Shown here: positions 12,217 to 24,322 of the stretch, piece after piece
Position numbering within the stretch: position 1 is the first letter of the stretch
Layout: the number at the start of each line of letters is the position of its first letter
From: Ypsolopha sequella
Taxonomy: Eukaryota; Arthropoda; Insecta; Lepidoptera; Ypsolophidae
Direction: 5' to 3'
Assembly: GCA_934047225.1 (NCBI GenBank)
Contig: OW203990.1
Location: 21,803,045 to 21,867,044, forward strand
Length of the DNA: 64,000 nucleotides
The notes under the pieces: generated by a model
Database searches by the model: none
Told to the model about the DNA's origin: nothing
Seen by the model: only the letters and a program-made list of their open reading frames with translations
Made by a program: the position numbers and the translations under genes

Positions 12217-13004
12217 TCCTGGGGGGGCCGGGGCTGCGACTCCTCTTGAGCTGAATCCAACGGCAGCCTGGCTATCTTGAACACAGGTCGTCGCAGATTT
12301 CCATGGGCTGTGTCCAGATCCACAACTTGGATCACTCCATCCTTGCCAGGTATTGTGCGGAGAATTCTCCCCAACTTCCATTGGAGCGGAGGCAGGTCAT
12401 CCTCTTTGATGAGGACCAGTTCACCCACTTGAGGAGGGGAAGAAGGGAAGAGCTATTTGGAGCGGGTTTGCAGTTTATGGAGGTAGGATCTGGACCAGAG
12501 AGTCCAAAAGCGCTGAGAGAGCGCTTGAATGAGTTGAAACCGTTTAAGAGCAGATATGGGTCTGTCGTCAAAAGACTGCTCAGGTAGAGCGGTGAGCGGA
12601 CGACCAATAATGAAATGTCCGGCCGTGAGAGGTTCAAAGTCCGTAGGGTCGGATGAAATCGGGCAGAGGGGTCTTGAGTTGAGTATTATTTCGTGCAGAG
12701 CGCCGAACCAAGTTATGTGCTGATTCGCGAGCTTGTGAGTGATTGCATCATTGTTTGACCTGAGGAAGTTCTGAACTTCAATGAGCTGATTCCTAGCACC
12801 TACATAGTTTGTGCCGCAGTCTGAGCGAATGAGAACTGGAGTACCGCGACGTGAGATAAAACCTAACAGGGCTCGTGCTGAGTGAAATTGACCATGTACG
12901 TCTGCTATTTTAAGTGAGACGGTTGGCAACAAAATTGGTGTGTTAGTGACGTTCACTACACGTTGTGCGGAGTTACAAGAATTCTCTGTTGGAGTTGAAG
13001 TCAT
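12198..13004 (-). pseudogene. Bel-Pao pol C-terminus: integrase end and DUF5641-type tail
   Basis: Read on the minus strand. From 13004: 'VLIRSDCGTNYVGARNQLIE' (integrase core, DxGTNF/Y type), 'LNSRPLCPISSDPTDFEPLT', 'GHFIIGRPLTALPE' and 'RFWTLWSRSYLHKLQ', then after a frame change 'LVLIKEDDLPPLQWKLGRI', 'VVDLDTAHGNLRRPV' and 'FKIARLPL'. This order is typical of Bel-Pao integrase followed by the DUF5641 tail. The frame is broken near 12450 and the upstream pol is missing, so it is dead. Confidence 0.88.
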
Positions 13005-13006
13005 TG

Positions 13007-13145
13007 AGTGAAAATGAGCTGAATGTGTATGTGATGAGTGAATGTGTGAGTGAAAATGAGCTGAGTGTGTATGTGCTGATTGAATGTGTGAGTGAAAATG
13101 AGCTGAGTGTGTATGTGCTGATTGAATGTGTGATGAGTGTGACTA
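13007..13145. repeat. 42-bp minisatellite, about 3 units
   Basis: 'gagtgaaaatgagctgagtg' followed by 'tgtatgtgctgattgaatgt' is repeated three times with few changes. It lies just beyond the end of the inverted pol block. Confidence 0.8.
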
Positions 13146-14309
13146 TATGTGAAAATGAGTTATTAAAACTTGAGCGCTACCAACTCCAACGTGCGGATAG
13201 CTTGTAACTTGCGCGGACCGAAATAACAAAGGCTATGTTCAAACGGAACACGGAAAATAAACACGACAGAGAGAAAAAAAAAAATTTTTTTTTTTTAAAC
13301 AACCTGTATATGAGCTGATACACCAACGTGGAACACCCTACTATATGTGTACCACAAACAACAAGAGCAGAGATGAGATGAAAAAACAAATTTTTTTACT
13401 ATATTTGTGCTATATATATACCCGGGTAAAAAAAGCAGACAATAACACAAATAAACGGTCCGGCAATATATTACTGTAACACAAGATTACCGTAACATAA
13501 ATTATCGAAACGGGCTGATTACTTGTTTACTTTTATGTTATTTGCCTTGAAATCATGTGCCGACAATACGCGTTAGTTCGTCGTCGAAAATTCTATTTAT
13601 AGAATAAAATACCTACCTACTGCTTTGAGAGCGTAAACAAACAAAGAATGTATTTACCTAGCCGAAATCGGATCTAAATGAGCGGACAATCCAATGATGC
13701 AAATCAAGCTTTGTTAATACGTACGTAATAACGTGTGTACTTATGTACTCAACACACGTAACTTACGTATATATGTGACGTATATAATTGCACGAAATAA
13801 AGCGAATTTATACTCGCACCAAAAAAAAATATCTCGCAAGATACCTACGAAAACTATCTTTGACAATGGGCAGATTTACTAAAGATATATAGTGGACTGT
13901 AACAAACAATTGGGCTGAATGGATATAATTATATTATCTGAGCTGAATAATAATAACAAACGGGATGAAAATGAGTTTATTCTGTAAAGGGGCGGGGGGG
14001 GGCCGGTTCTATACCGATAAATGGAATGTTCTAGGCGGCGGTTCTAATTACCTACCCGCAATAGGTATTCGAGACCACAAAATATTTTTTGCCGGGAAAG
14101 GGGGCAAAATATGTAACCGGGTGAAAATGGACTGTAGTAAATCGACGGGGGCTGGTTCAAACAAAGTTACGGGCCGGGGGGGGGTGATATAAACCAAAAA
14201 TTTTCTTGGATTGAAAATGGACTGTAATAAATCGACGGGGGCTGGTTCAGTAACGGTTCGAAGGGCCAAAATGTTTCGAAAACGGTCTCGAAGGATTAAA
14301 ATTAAGTAC
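13146..14309. other. Non-coding middle of the Bel-Pao unit
   Basis: No gag or RT motif on either strand. It holds G-rich runs and two copies of 'aatcgacgggggctggttca' at about 14138 and 14231. Either degenerate element sequence or captured DNA. Confidence 0.5.
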
Positions 14310-14610
14310 TGTTCTGCCGTAAACGTCGATCGAACGACACGTGTGCACACTCGCGCCGCCAGCCCAAACAATATCGCGTACCTACCCTTTAGGTTGTGAA
14401 AGTGTTGTGTTCACAGTATATACCAAGACATTCTGCACATTCCTGACCAAAACGCCGTCTCCATCAGCCCAACAAGGAGGGACGCTGCACAGCGCATTTG
14501 CCGGCCCATCGAAAACAACATTCCAACAAGGTCAGTGCACCCACATTGTTTCCCACAATTCTCCCGTGTCAAATCCCATCAGCCCTGCATTCCTGTAGCC
14601 AGCGGTTACA
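14310..14610 (+). repeat. 5'-truncated 3' LTR
   Basis: Matches 11450-11749 of the left LTR and lacks its first ~170 bp. It is immediately preceded by another AGTAC (14305-14309). Confidence 0.85.
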
Positions 14611-14615
14611 AGTAC

Positions 14616-15896
14616 TGTATAGCCCTTTCAGTCAGCTTTAAGAATCTATAAGAACTGTTCCACAGTTATTGTAAAGCTAGTTTGTGCCGCTTAGGATGCT
14701 ATCATTTTTTGAGGAGTTCCGCTGGCGTCATCAGATCATGACCAATCCCAAAGTGGGACCTGGCAACACACTCTTCCAAACAAAAGAAAAGGATTATTAA
14801 TATCGGTTTAGAAATGACTGAGTTATACACGAAAAAAAAATAAAAACAGTATTCCTTTATTGAAGTCTGTTAATTACAGCAAATGTTTATTAAAATTGCG
14901 TACTAATATAGAAGACAGTCGTAAGCAAGCATAATATTATGTATGTACTTAAGAAAACAAATTGTTAAAAAATCTGTCCTACGCCCATCATAAAGCTGCT
15001 GCTAAGGAGTGCTGCGTTTAGTTTTCCGCAACAGTACGATGCGTCAAGTTGCAAGCACGTCTACTCTTCCGCGTTTGTAACAAACTGCGTCTTTCGTCCA
15101 AGGAGCCGTGAAATTAATTAAACGAATTGCAACAAGCATTATTCTGCTCCGGTGACATCTTAGCGCTCATCTCTTATACGTGCTTCACTCTCGCGTGTTC
15201 TTGTTGCGAGTTTAGAGCGCTAATATGTTTTTAATTGGAACACTTTTATTTGGAAGTTGATGAGACTTTTAAATAAGAGATGAAGGTGGAGAAAAGTCAC
15301 ATTGACCCTTTTTTATATAAATTAAAGGTATAAAATTTAAAAAACTTTTCAAAAAACTCCAATGTAACGAACACTTTTAGTTAAATTGAAAACAATTTTA
15401 TTTTTACAGAATAACAGCAAATTATAAACATGTTTTAAGCAATTTTAACATAAAATATGACGGTTAAGATTTATGCAGATGCCGTTGCCCTATACACAAA
15501 CAAAAATAAAATATTCCGGTCCAAAACACTTGACTTGAACCCTTTCAACGCAATCGTGGGTGGATCCAAAAGAGAAGCACTCAAAACTTTAAAACATTCG
15601 TCATTAAAATTTTACCAGTTTTGGAATTTAAAACAATTTCTTTGACAACCGACGATTTTATTCAGTTAACATAGTTTTCAGGTAGTTGTAAATAGATATT
15701 AATTTTTTAATTTTAAAATAATATGATTGTTTCTGTGAAATCTGTTAGTCTAACTTTATCAATATCATCAATATCAATCAACATCAATACATATATAAAA
15801 TAATAGAAATGGGGATCTAAAAAAGCCGACTTGGGTGAATCATAAAATGATTTGAAGGAAGGATGGAGTCAGAGTTTTTCACGCGTGCAAAAGAGA
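14616..15896. other. No gene seen
   Basis: Mixed AT-rich sequence, with no recognised exon, RNA or terminal repeats. Confidence 0.5.
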
Positions 15897-16190
15897 CGGC
15901 CATCCATCCATCCATCCATCAGCCCGTATTCGTCCACTGCTGGACATAGGCCTCCCCCATATTACGCCACTCTTGGCGGTCCTCAGTCATCCTCATCCAG
16001 CCACTACCCGCAACGTCCTTCAGATCGTCAGTCCAGCGGGCACGAGGGCGCGGGTGGCCTACGCTACGCTTTGCTGTACGTGGTCTCCATTTCAATGCCT
16101 TACGGCCCCAACGGTCATCACGTTGGCGACAAATATGGCCAGTCCACTGCCACTTCAACTTACTGATTCGGCAGACTATGTTGGTCACCT
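15897..16190 (-). mobile_element. RTE-type LINE, 3' end of ORF and GGAT tail
   Basis: The minus strand reads 'KLKWQWTGHICRQRDDRWGR', then 'KWRPRTAKRSVGHPRPRARW', 'DDLKDVAGSGWMRM' and 'GEAYVQQWT', the usual C-terminus of lepidopteran RTE-like endonuclease/reverse transcriptases. A (GGAT)n tail lies at 15897-15919. Only the last ~90 codons remain. Confidence 0.85.
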
Positions 16191-16349
16191 TCGATCTCTG
16201 ACGAAAGAGACGGCATTAGAACTGAATCATAATATGATTCATCCAAAGCGGCCTTTTTTAGAGGACCTGTGCACTGAAGAAAAGTAATAAAATTAGAAAA
16301 GGGGTGGCTATAGAAGAAAACAAATCAGTGATTTAAAGAATTCTTTTTT

Positions 16350-17292
16350 GTCTGTCTGTCTGTTTGTTCACACACATCTCCGAAACCACTGAACGGATTT
16401 GGATGCGTTTTTTTTTTTATTATCATCGTAGTGACCTTGTTCAACATAAAGATTATAAGGATTATTAATAAAATAACGCCAAATCGAAAACGGGGCAGAG
16501 ATGAATAATCGCGGGTAGAACCGCAGGCAAAAGGCTATATAATATATGTAACATTTATTTATCCTGTCCGTCCGTCCGTTCTAAGGCTAGTTGTAAAACA
16601 AATAACCAGGATCTGATGATGGGACTGGAAGGTGAATAAAGGAACTCCTCAACAGACAATAGCAGATACTTTTGTAAAACGTGGTGACCAGAGTCTGATG
16701 ATGGGATTGGAAGGTGGATAAGGTAACTCCTCAACGGACTACAGCAGACCTCTCAAGTTTGGGCTTATTTGGTCCTTCTTGATGAGTGTGTTTGTTAAAA
16801 ATATGGTGACCAGGATCTGATGATGGGACTGGAAGGTGGATACGGGATCTTCTCAACATACAACAGCAAACCCTTGGCGTTTGGGCTTATTTTATTGGTC
16901 TTGATTAGGTAAAACATGGGGACCAGGGTCTCATAATGGGACTGGAAGGTAGATACGGGATCACATCAACGGAAAACGGCAGATCCTTCGATTTTGGGCT
17001 TATTTGATTGGTCTTGATTAGTAACTTGGTAAAATACGGTGTACGCCTTTAGTTTATAAAGTTCTTCGCAGCGTCGTCGTCGTGGAAGCTGGGAGTATCC
17101 TTCGGCCTCGCGGGCGCGTTCTCCGTCCTCGCAAGTTCGTTTTTCGGCCTCACTAGCTTTGTTTGGGATATCGTCAGTATGTATATGTATATTCAATTGA
17201 GAGAGAGTGAGAGCACTTATGTTTGTTTCTGAAAAAAATATGTCATTTGTTTCCTGTAGGCTACGCGGGCGAAGCCGCTAGCAGAAGCTAGT
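16350..17292 (+). mobile_element. Non-autonomous Helitron-like element with internal tandem repeats
   Basis: Begins in 'gtctgtctgtctgtttg' and ends in 'gcgggcgaagccgctagcag' then 'aagctagt', a hairpin followed by CTAG-T as at Helitron 3' ends. It contains the tandem repeats listed separately. No helicase is present. Confidence 0.55.
16602..17036 (+). repeat. Four diverged tandem repeats of about 80-123 bp
   Basis: Copies begin near 16602, 16681, 16804 and 16917. They share 'gaccagg', 'tctgatgatgggactggaag' and a later 'gtttgggcttattt'. They differ at many sites, so the array is old. Confidence 0.82.
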
Positions 17293-19001
17293 AATATATA
17301 ATCTTTGTTGTTATTTTTTTTGACAACCTATAACCACTTTGGCCAAGGCCAAACTAGTGTATCCCAAAATCGGGGTTGGCCGGTAATATATATACTCGTA
17401 TTTATACCTTTATCTTTGTTTATAATTTTTTTTTATAAAATACCGTTTAAAGACCTTTTTATTTCCTATTTATATGTTTTATTCCACATAAATATAAGAA
17501 CTTAGTGAAATGGTTTTAAGTGCTATATTATTTCGATCTCTCAGTGTGGTCGTCATCAGGCGAATAGAAAAATATTAAATGGCATACCTATGTATTTGAA
17601 GTTAGAAAACCGCTGACATCTGTTGATATAAAAATATAAAAAAAGTATATTTTAAATCATGGACCAGACTTTTTAAGGGAAAATTTAGTCATAAATTGTT
17701 CATAAAAAGCAAATCAAATAGCAATTCCTATTATAAAGTGCCACCTGGTTGTTCCTAATTATTATTGTTAAATAAAAAAATCTGTACTACCAACAATAAA
17801 AAAACAGTACTATTAACAATAAAAAAATCAGTACTACTATCAACAATAAAAAAAACTGCTGTCTGACGAATTGTGACTAATTAAATCATCTTAATTAGGC
17901 CAGTGACAAAGACTTTATTATTTATTATATAAGATATAAGGCTCCTTAGAACATTTGGTTGGCTCATTAGCCTATAATGGTGATGGTTGGTTAGCATATA
18001 TTTTTTACATTCAAACTATGCCGTGGCATGAGGATTGAGATCTTTCGTTGGATCCACAACGCAAGAAAACTATAAAGTAGAAAAGAGGCAGTAAACGCGT
18101 TAAAACACGAGCTCTGTACATTTATAGAAAAACATGAACAAAACCTGTAATCTCCTCAGGGAACTCATGACCTTAAAGAATATGTCTGAAATAAAAAAGG
18201 TAATAAATCTTGAGGCTATCAATTTGCATGCTAATACACCCCCCGGCTGGACAACTGAGTGACAGGGGGCGAAGGCCGAACCTTCGAGGCCGCCTAAACG
18301 ATCCCCCGAGTATAAAAGACAATTTTTCTTCCCCCACCAATTATATTAAATTTATTACCCCGCTGAAAATTCATTGGATCTTATTAAAAAAACTTGGTGG
18401 TCAAGATACGCTTGATTTTGAGTTGGAAATTTATTTTACGGTTTATCTTGTCATAATTTTACGTTTTACCTCGTATTGTTCGTCTATGGTTTTACTAATA
18501 TTTTGTGTTAGATCTTCGGAGGCAAACAATGTTACGTCTACGAAATAAAAAAATTATTCAAGTATTAAGGTGAGTTTTACTTTTAAATTCGAATACAACT
18601 TTGCGCCAAAATCGAGTTCCTACCTATGGCTCAACAAGAGACTCAGAAAAATGAAAAGACAATGTTTTTATAACAAATTATTCCTATAAAAAAGTTGTCG
18701 CTTAAATTTACCTAAAGCTGAGCACCGAGTTTATCCCCATTACAAAACACCCTCTAAACTGAACTCCGGCTAAAAGTTTTGGAGTTTTCGCTAAAATTGG
18801 ACGGAAAACTTTCCCATTTTGTACCGGATAATATCTCTTTTACGCTGGGCCCCATTTCCTAGAAATTCCTTTAGGACCTCTTCCATACATATCATTAATA
18901 TTTCAACACGAACTTTTCACGTGTAATGAAATCATCGTATTTTTGAGAAGTCGTTTACTCGTACAAGTCCCTAATATATCATCTAAAACTATGATATATA
19001 C
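17293..19001. other. No gene; a ~30-bp imperfect tandem at 17765-17860
   Basis: 'aacaataaaaaaa' followed by 'cagtacta' repeats about four times at 17765-17860. The rest shows no supported feature. Confidence 0.5.
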
Positions 19002-19392
19002 CAGTGATGCCCAGACGGTCGATCGCGATCGAAAGGTCGATCACAAGAGGCCTTTAGGTCAATCGCCAAAAATCCTTTGCATCGACCTACCTATGCAAGT
19101 CTGCATTCTCTCAAATGAAAATAATCAAATCCAAATATCGTACTGGTTTCACAAATCAAAATTTTGCAGAAGACCAGCAGTGTCATGCATCGAAAACACG
19201 ATGATTTTAACATTTTGCTATTTTTGCATTAAAAAAATATATAAAATGTTGCATCCTATTAAGTGTTACTTATAAAAATATTTTACTGATAATTATTGAG
19301 GAAAGAAAACTTTTTCAACAAGAGTCGATCTCCAAGTCATATATTTTTGGTAGGTAGATCTTCATAGAAAAAAAAAGGTATGGGCACCACTG
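19002..19392. mobile_element. hAT MITE
   Basis: The ends 'cagtgatgcccagac' and 'ggtatgggcaccactg' are inverted repeats with the CAGTG terminus of hAT elements. The body repeats 'gtcgatc' motifs. A clean 8-bp target duplication is not visible (atatatac and atatacag). Confidence 0.68.
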
Positions 19393-20389
19393 ATATACAG
19401 GTGCTCTGAAATTCGACATATTCCTTGAAAGAAGTTATACTAGAGAAAATTTCCAACAGATTAAGCCCTATCAACTAGGAGTCGAAAATAAATAGTCTCC
19501 GAGTTACAAAAGTTTTAAAATATTTTTCAAACTTTCAGACTGGTAACGAAAAACAAATGATTCAAAAATAATTACTTATCTCTCGGCACTTATTTGTTAT
19601 TTTTCTGATTAATGAGTGATCATTTATAAAAAAATACACATGCCCAGAATTCCCATAATCTCAGAAGTAAAAGGTCTTAAGTGGAAAGAAAACCATTTCT
19701 ATTTTGTAATTTTTGAAATATCGACGTGTTTTACTTGAAGCAGGTGAGGCCTATTACTGTCGCCAAATTAACAGCTCGATGTTTGTCGGTACCAATATCG
19801 ACGGAAACGACATTGAAATAACGTTCATATCAGTGCGTAACGCATAGTAGCTGTTACGACGCTCGCTGCGTCCTTGATAGGGCGAAATAGGAGAAAATAA
19901 TACTTTTCACATGGACGTGATTGTTTGATTGAATAATCCTATGTTATGTTTAAAGCTATAAAGTTTGTCTATTTATCAAAAAATTAATTAAATCCACCTA
20001 GCCGCTTAAGAGCAGTTAAGAATTCAAGCCAAAAAACACCATTTGGCTGAAATTTTCTTTCATATAGAAGTTTTGGTGGTGTGAAAATGAAAAATGTTGA
20101 ATATTTTGTCTTAGAGTTGAAAATTCATTTTCCGAGCGAACAAAACACGTATTTTGGGACTGACTTCGCTTATCTTGATAGCGCGGACTGGGGCATGCTT
20201 ATCAAATAACTGCGTCAGTAGCGAGTTAAAAATATTAACTTGTTCGTCGTCTACAGTGTTGGCATTTAGAATAGCATTCTATTCTATGTTTTTGGCATCC
20301 TCGCTAAGATCATACACAGATCCATACCACTAAAATTGCGTTGTAGAAGAACTTTTGTTTTAGCCTTAGAGGGGCGTACTTTATGGTAT
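19393..20389. other. No gene seen
   Basis: Part near 19780-19920 matches 2355-2420 in reverse, so repeat-derived. No exon supported. Confidence 0.45.
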
Positions 20390-21075
20390 AGATAAATGAA
20401 AAAGCATCAGTGCATTACTGACCATGACGCTGGACTGCTTATCGACGTGTGCTGGTGGTGAGACCATAATAAGTTCAAGAAGAGAATGTTGGCGATTTGG
20501 AAAGTGATGAGTGGAGTCTGAAGGGAGGATATCCAAATTATTGGAACTAATAAGAGATATGAGAGAAGAAGCACGATGGTCGTTTTTGAGAAGGCAAGTG
20601 TTAAAATCACCCATTACAATTGTGTGACTATATAATGGAGGTAAGTCCTGTAACAGACTTTCGAAGGATGAAAAATAATTGACAGTCATGGAAGGCGGGT
20701 AACAAACGCCAAGAAGAAGCTTGGTGTAATTTAACATTACCTCAATAAATAGGTGCTTGGCAGAATCCAGGGCGTGGTGAATAAAATACCGACTATGGAG
20801 CAAGGAATATGTGATCGCAAGTAAATTGCTACTCCACCACAATCCCTACGGACACGGTCGGTCATTGCAAATGAGGTGAAAACCTGGGATTGAAATAGAT
20901 TTGGAGGGAAAAATTGGTTTCAAAAACGACTCTGACACTAAAGTGGCATGGATATTTTTAATATCAAATGTACCCAGAATGTCAGTGTGCCTCAGATACT
21001 TTGGGCATTAATATGTACGACATTGAAATTTTTAGAACAGTCAGAAAATTGCGAGGTCAATGACTCATGAAAACT
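20390..21075 (-). mobile_element. CR1/Jockey-type LINE, endonuclease domain fragment
   Basis: Minus-strand frames read 'NVVHINAQSI', 'GGVAIYLRSHIP'-like sequence (with shifts) and 'SHTIVMGDFNTCLLKND', 'NLDILPSDSTHHF'. These are APE endonuclease signatures, close to those of the LINE at 47325. It has several frame breaks. No RT domain. Confidence 0.8.
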
Positions 21076-21307
21076 GAATACTTTGGAAGCTGCAGTCACT
21101 ACAACTGTCATCAATAGAAGAAGGGCAAGACATAAACTCATCTATCTGAGCGCTATGTTTAACATTACTTACTCTCCGTCTATGTACATGTCGTCGGCAT
21201 ATCGTAGATCTGCCTAGGCATATCATATTTCTGTAAAAACTAGGAGGATCGCCTCGCCCCGCTTCGCTTCACTCGGCTCCCTAAATTTTCATTCATCATG
21301 TCTTCTT

Positions 21308-21395
21308 ACTCTCTCCCGAATTACTTTGAGGGGTTCTCCAAGTAAGATGGTGGTACCTCCACAGTCGATCCCGGCATCAGCTCTACCACCTGTAA
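21308..21395 (-). mobile_element. RTE-like 3' fragment (short)
   Basis: 'cttactctctcccgaattac' to 'ccaagtaagatggtggtacc' is the complement of the segment at 46795-46855. Confidence 0.6.
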
Positions 21396-21744
21396 CTCTA
21401 AATTAAAATTTATTTACATGTAAACCTTACATGCTCCTCGCTCTGCTTCGCTCCGCTTTTTGTCGCACCTATTTTTGACTTTTGGTGAAAGAGTTTCGAT
21501 TTCATACTTTACGATCTGCTCACGACGTATACAAAGCAGAATAAAAGCGCCACCAATTAATTGTGAATTCATGACCATCTACTCTGTGAGCAAACTCGGC
21601 ATTAATCCTAAAACCCTCCGTCAATATTAGCTTTGCTCAATGAGGACTATTCTATAAAATAAAACTGCAAAACAAGGGACTTGGAAAAATATTACCAACA
21701 GTTGATATAATTTTACAAATTAAATTTTTCATTTAATCACCTCA

Positions 21745-22025
21745 TCCTTCCAACAGCCTAGTTCGTCCACTGCTAGACATAAGCCTTTCCAGGATTTTGG
21801 CACTCCCGGCGGTCATCCTGGAAGAATTGCCCATACTCACACACGCTGGGCAGGCAGATTGTGACGCCGCTGCCCGTCACCAGTCTGTTCCATATAAGGC
21901 CCGGCTATTAGGGATGGATATAACGCCATCCATTGGTCCCAGGCATAGTGGGCCTCCTGGTTTTAGCCTGTGAGCTGTCCTCTTACTCTCCCCCGAATTA
22001 CTTCCAGGGGGTCTCCAAGTAATCA
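21745..22025 (-). mobile_element. RTE-like LINE 3' end
   Basis: Reverse complement of the segments at 45190-45505 and 46790-47120: 'gtccactgctagacataagc', 'ttgcccatactcacacacgc', 'gttccatataaggcccggct'. Non-coding 3' region. Confidence 0.75.
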
Positions 22026-22235
22026 CCTATATATTAATCACCTACGACGAGGTAACTTTCTGACGAGCTATTATGAGTTTTCGTCAAAATGATTTTAATA
22101 GCTGGACATTTTATGGTTATTATGAGTTTTGTGACACACACATACATATTGACACGACATGAATCCTCGATTGGTTGTCAGAGGTGTTCCAAGTGTGAAC
22201 TGTGATGCAAGTTACAGTCCATACATATGCGAAGC

Positions 22236-22494
22236 CATGGGCGTAGCCAGGGGGGTTTTGGAGGTTCAAACCCCCCCCTCCTGAAATGTTTAAAATATTA
22301 CAACCCTACCCCTGCTTGGACGTTTTCGGGTCAAGTGCCACTTCTGCTAGCAGCTGCTAGAAGCGTTTTGCGTTTGCAAACACAATTTTTTACAAACATA
22401 ATTAATGCATATTAATTTTATTTTGTGCACTTTTTGTCGTTTTATTTTCTTGACCCCCCCCCTCCTCCGAAACTAAAAACTGGCTACGTCCATG
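22236..22494. mobile_element. hAT-like MITE
   Basis: Ends 'catgggcgtagccag' and 'ctggctacgtccatg' form inverted repeats. The flanks share 'cgaagc' on both sides, an imperfect target duplication. Confidence 0.7.
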
Positions 22495-22544
22495 CCGAAG
22501 CTATTATTCGTAAAATAATTGATATAATTGATAATGCAGCGGCG

Positions 22545-22700
22545 TAGGCGGTAGCTCAGGTTCGATCCCCTGTCGTGCATGCACCAATAAGGTTTTCGGA
22601 ATTTCAGCACATAGTATTTGTATTATAATTACCTAATACTTACCACTTGCTGAAAGAAAACAGTTTTCGGAAGGTTTCGTGAGGAACCCTGCATGCCCCA
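22545..22700 (+). mobile_element. tRNA-derived SINE
   Basis: 'ggcggtagctcaggttcgat' fuses A- and B-box-like parts; the body has 'caccaataaggttttcgg', 'accacttgct' and 'gtgaggaaccctgcatgcc', as in the copy at 8988. Confidence 0.65.
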
Positions 22701-22850
22701 AAAAGCGTGTATTTGCGCCCGAAGAACGACAATTAGGGCTCACCACCCATCACGTTGTGACGTAATAATAGTCAGTGAAACGTGGGTGTACCGAATGTGG
22801 ACTGTGTCTTGCATTTCACAGTTCACAGTCTCGTTCTAACTACATATGAA

Positions 22851-23110
22851 GGTACAGGGAAAGAACAAGGAATGTCACATCGTAAGGAAGGGCTAGAATA
22901 AATGTTTTTTTTTTTTTCGTTTGTTAAAAGGCAAAGTAACACTAGCGAAAATGAACACACAAATTTATTTTTACCACGTGCAAAAAAAAAACATATACAA
23001 ATTATCCCCATATTTATTTTAGCCCGAAAATAAATGATCCATTAAAGTTATTTATACATTTATTCTAGCCCTTCCTTACGATGTGACATTCCTTGTTCTT
23101 TCCCTGTACC
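22851..23110. mobile_element. Inverted-repeat element with perfect 55-bp arms
   Basis: 22851-22905 and 23056-23110 are exact reverse complements, both starting ggtacagggaaagaacaagg from the outside. The 150-bp centre is AT-rich. No obvious target duplication. Confidence 0.88.
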
Positions 23111-23975
23111 CTTTATATATACATAAATAACCTAATAACACTTTTATCAATCACGTTACAATTTTGTTCACAGAATAGTACCTACTTTTTATCAACGGTC
23201 TTTTTTGAGGTCAGGGTGATTTACGTTCCGGAATAAGGAATCGTTTACGTTTAGCGTATTGGGCGAGCGAGTCCGCTGCACCAATAAAACGAAACGTCGT
23301 CGGCCGATAGTTACTCTGCAAAGCCTGCAATAAAGCTGCGGCCTTCTACCTGTGTGTAGTGAGGAACAGTAATTTGATATACAGGAAAAAAGTCATGAAT
23401 AAAAAATTTATTTGCCCATACAGTATCTACCTTTCATATTCGTGTATTATTTGATTAAATAAGGGTGTGTTCGAAATAAGCTATTTGTTGCATTTTCCTG
23501 GTTCAAATTGAACTAGTTTAATTGTTAACTTAAAATAAAACAGAATAATCAAATAAAAGAGAAACAAATAGAAACAATTCAATCAAATAAGAAGACAAAA
23601 TGTCTGGTCTAAGGCTCAGCATATTATCTAAGCGTATGAAAATTATGAAAATTGTTGTTCTTCTATCAATTGAAATTAATAGAATTTATAATTTATCAAT
23701 TGTTATAAAAAATGTCTAGATATAAATTATCAGTGTGCCAATGTAAAAGTGGCAATAAAAATATCATTAATTATAATTGCAATTTTTTATTTTTTTTTAT
23801 TTTTATAGTCGTCGGTAGACAGATTCTTCCTGTAGAAAATCCTCATAAACAATCATTATATCGTTTAAGCCCGATGTTTGTAAATAATGTGTTCTACGCA
23901 AAAAAAAATTGTTATATTACATAACCTGTGCTTGCATCAAGTTTATTAATAGCATAGATAGTAATATTTATTTAT
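23111..23975. other. No gene seen
   Basis: No recognised family or exon. Confidence 0.45.
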
Positions 23976-24322
23976 TTTCAATGCAAGTGCTCGTAAAGGC
24001 CCACTTTTTATGCATCAAAACCGAACAGAAAGTCGATTATTTTGCCCTAGGGCTTTATTTTTTTTTTTTTTTTTTTTTTTGCAATGGTTGGCTAACCTGT
24101 AGCCTTTCCTGTGTACCATATATGTTATACTTTTTTTTCCACTGTTTAACGGCTCTGGATACAATCCTTTTGAGCCGATCATAATTTAAAGTTCACAAGA
24201 TTATATTTGTTTTCATTTCCTCACACTGTGCATTGAAAAACGTAGTATGATACTCGCTACGCTCGTGTTTTAAATCGTCCTCGTTATTTATTCCTTTGCG
24301 CCCTTGTAGCATAAACTACTAT
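23976..24322 (+). mobile_element. ~395-bp dispersed element, copy 1 of 5
   Basis: Starts ttttcaatgcaagtgctcgt, runs through 'ccactttttatgcatcaaaa', 'gccctagggcttta' and 'tttccactgtttaacggctc', and ends 'gcataaactactatt'. This copy lacks the segment between 'tatgatac' and 'tcgctacgctcg'. Confidence 0.85.

Larger units (their letters stand above)
11276..14610 (+). mobile_element. Rearranged Bel-Pao LTR retrotransposon, AGTAC target duplication
   Basis: AGTAC at 11271-11275 and 14611-14615 flanks the unit. The order is: full LTR, primer-binding site, ~60 bp leader, an inverted block (partial LTR 11831-12216 plus the end of pol 12217-13004 on the minus strand), a non-coding middle with small tandem repeats, and a 5'-truncated LTR. 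The three LTR copies are almost identical; at one site the left LTR has 'attttgc' where the others have 'attctgc'. No gag, protease or RT is left. Confidence 0.85.
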
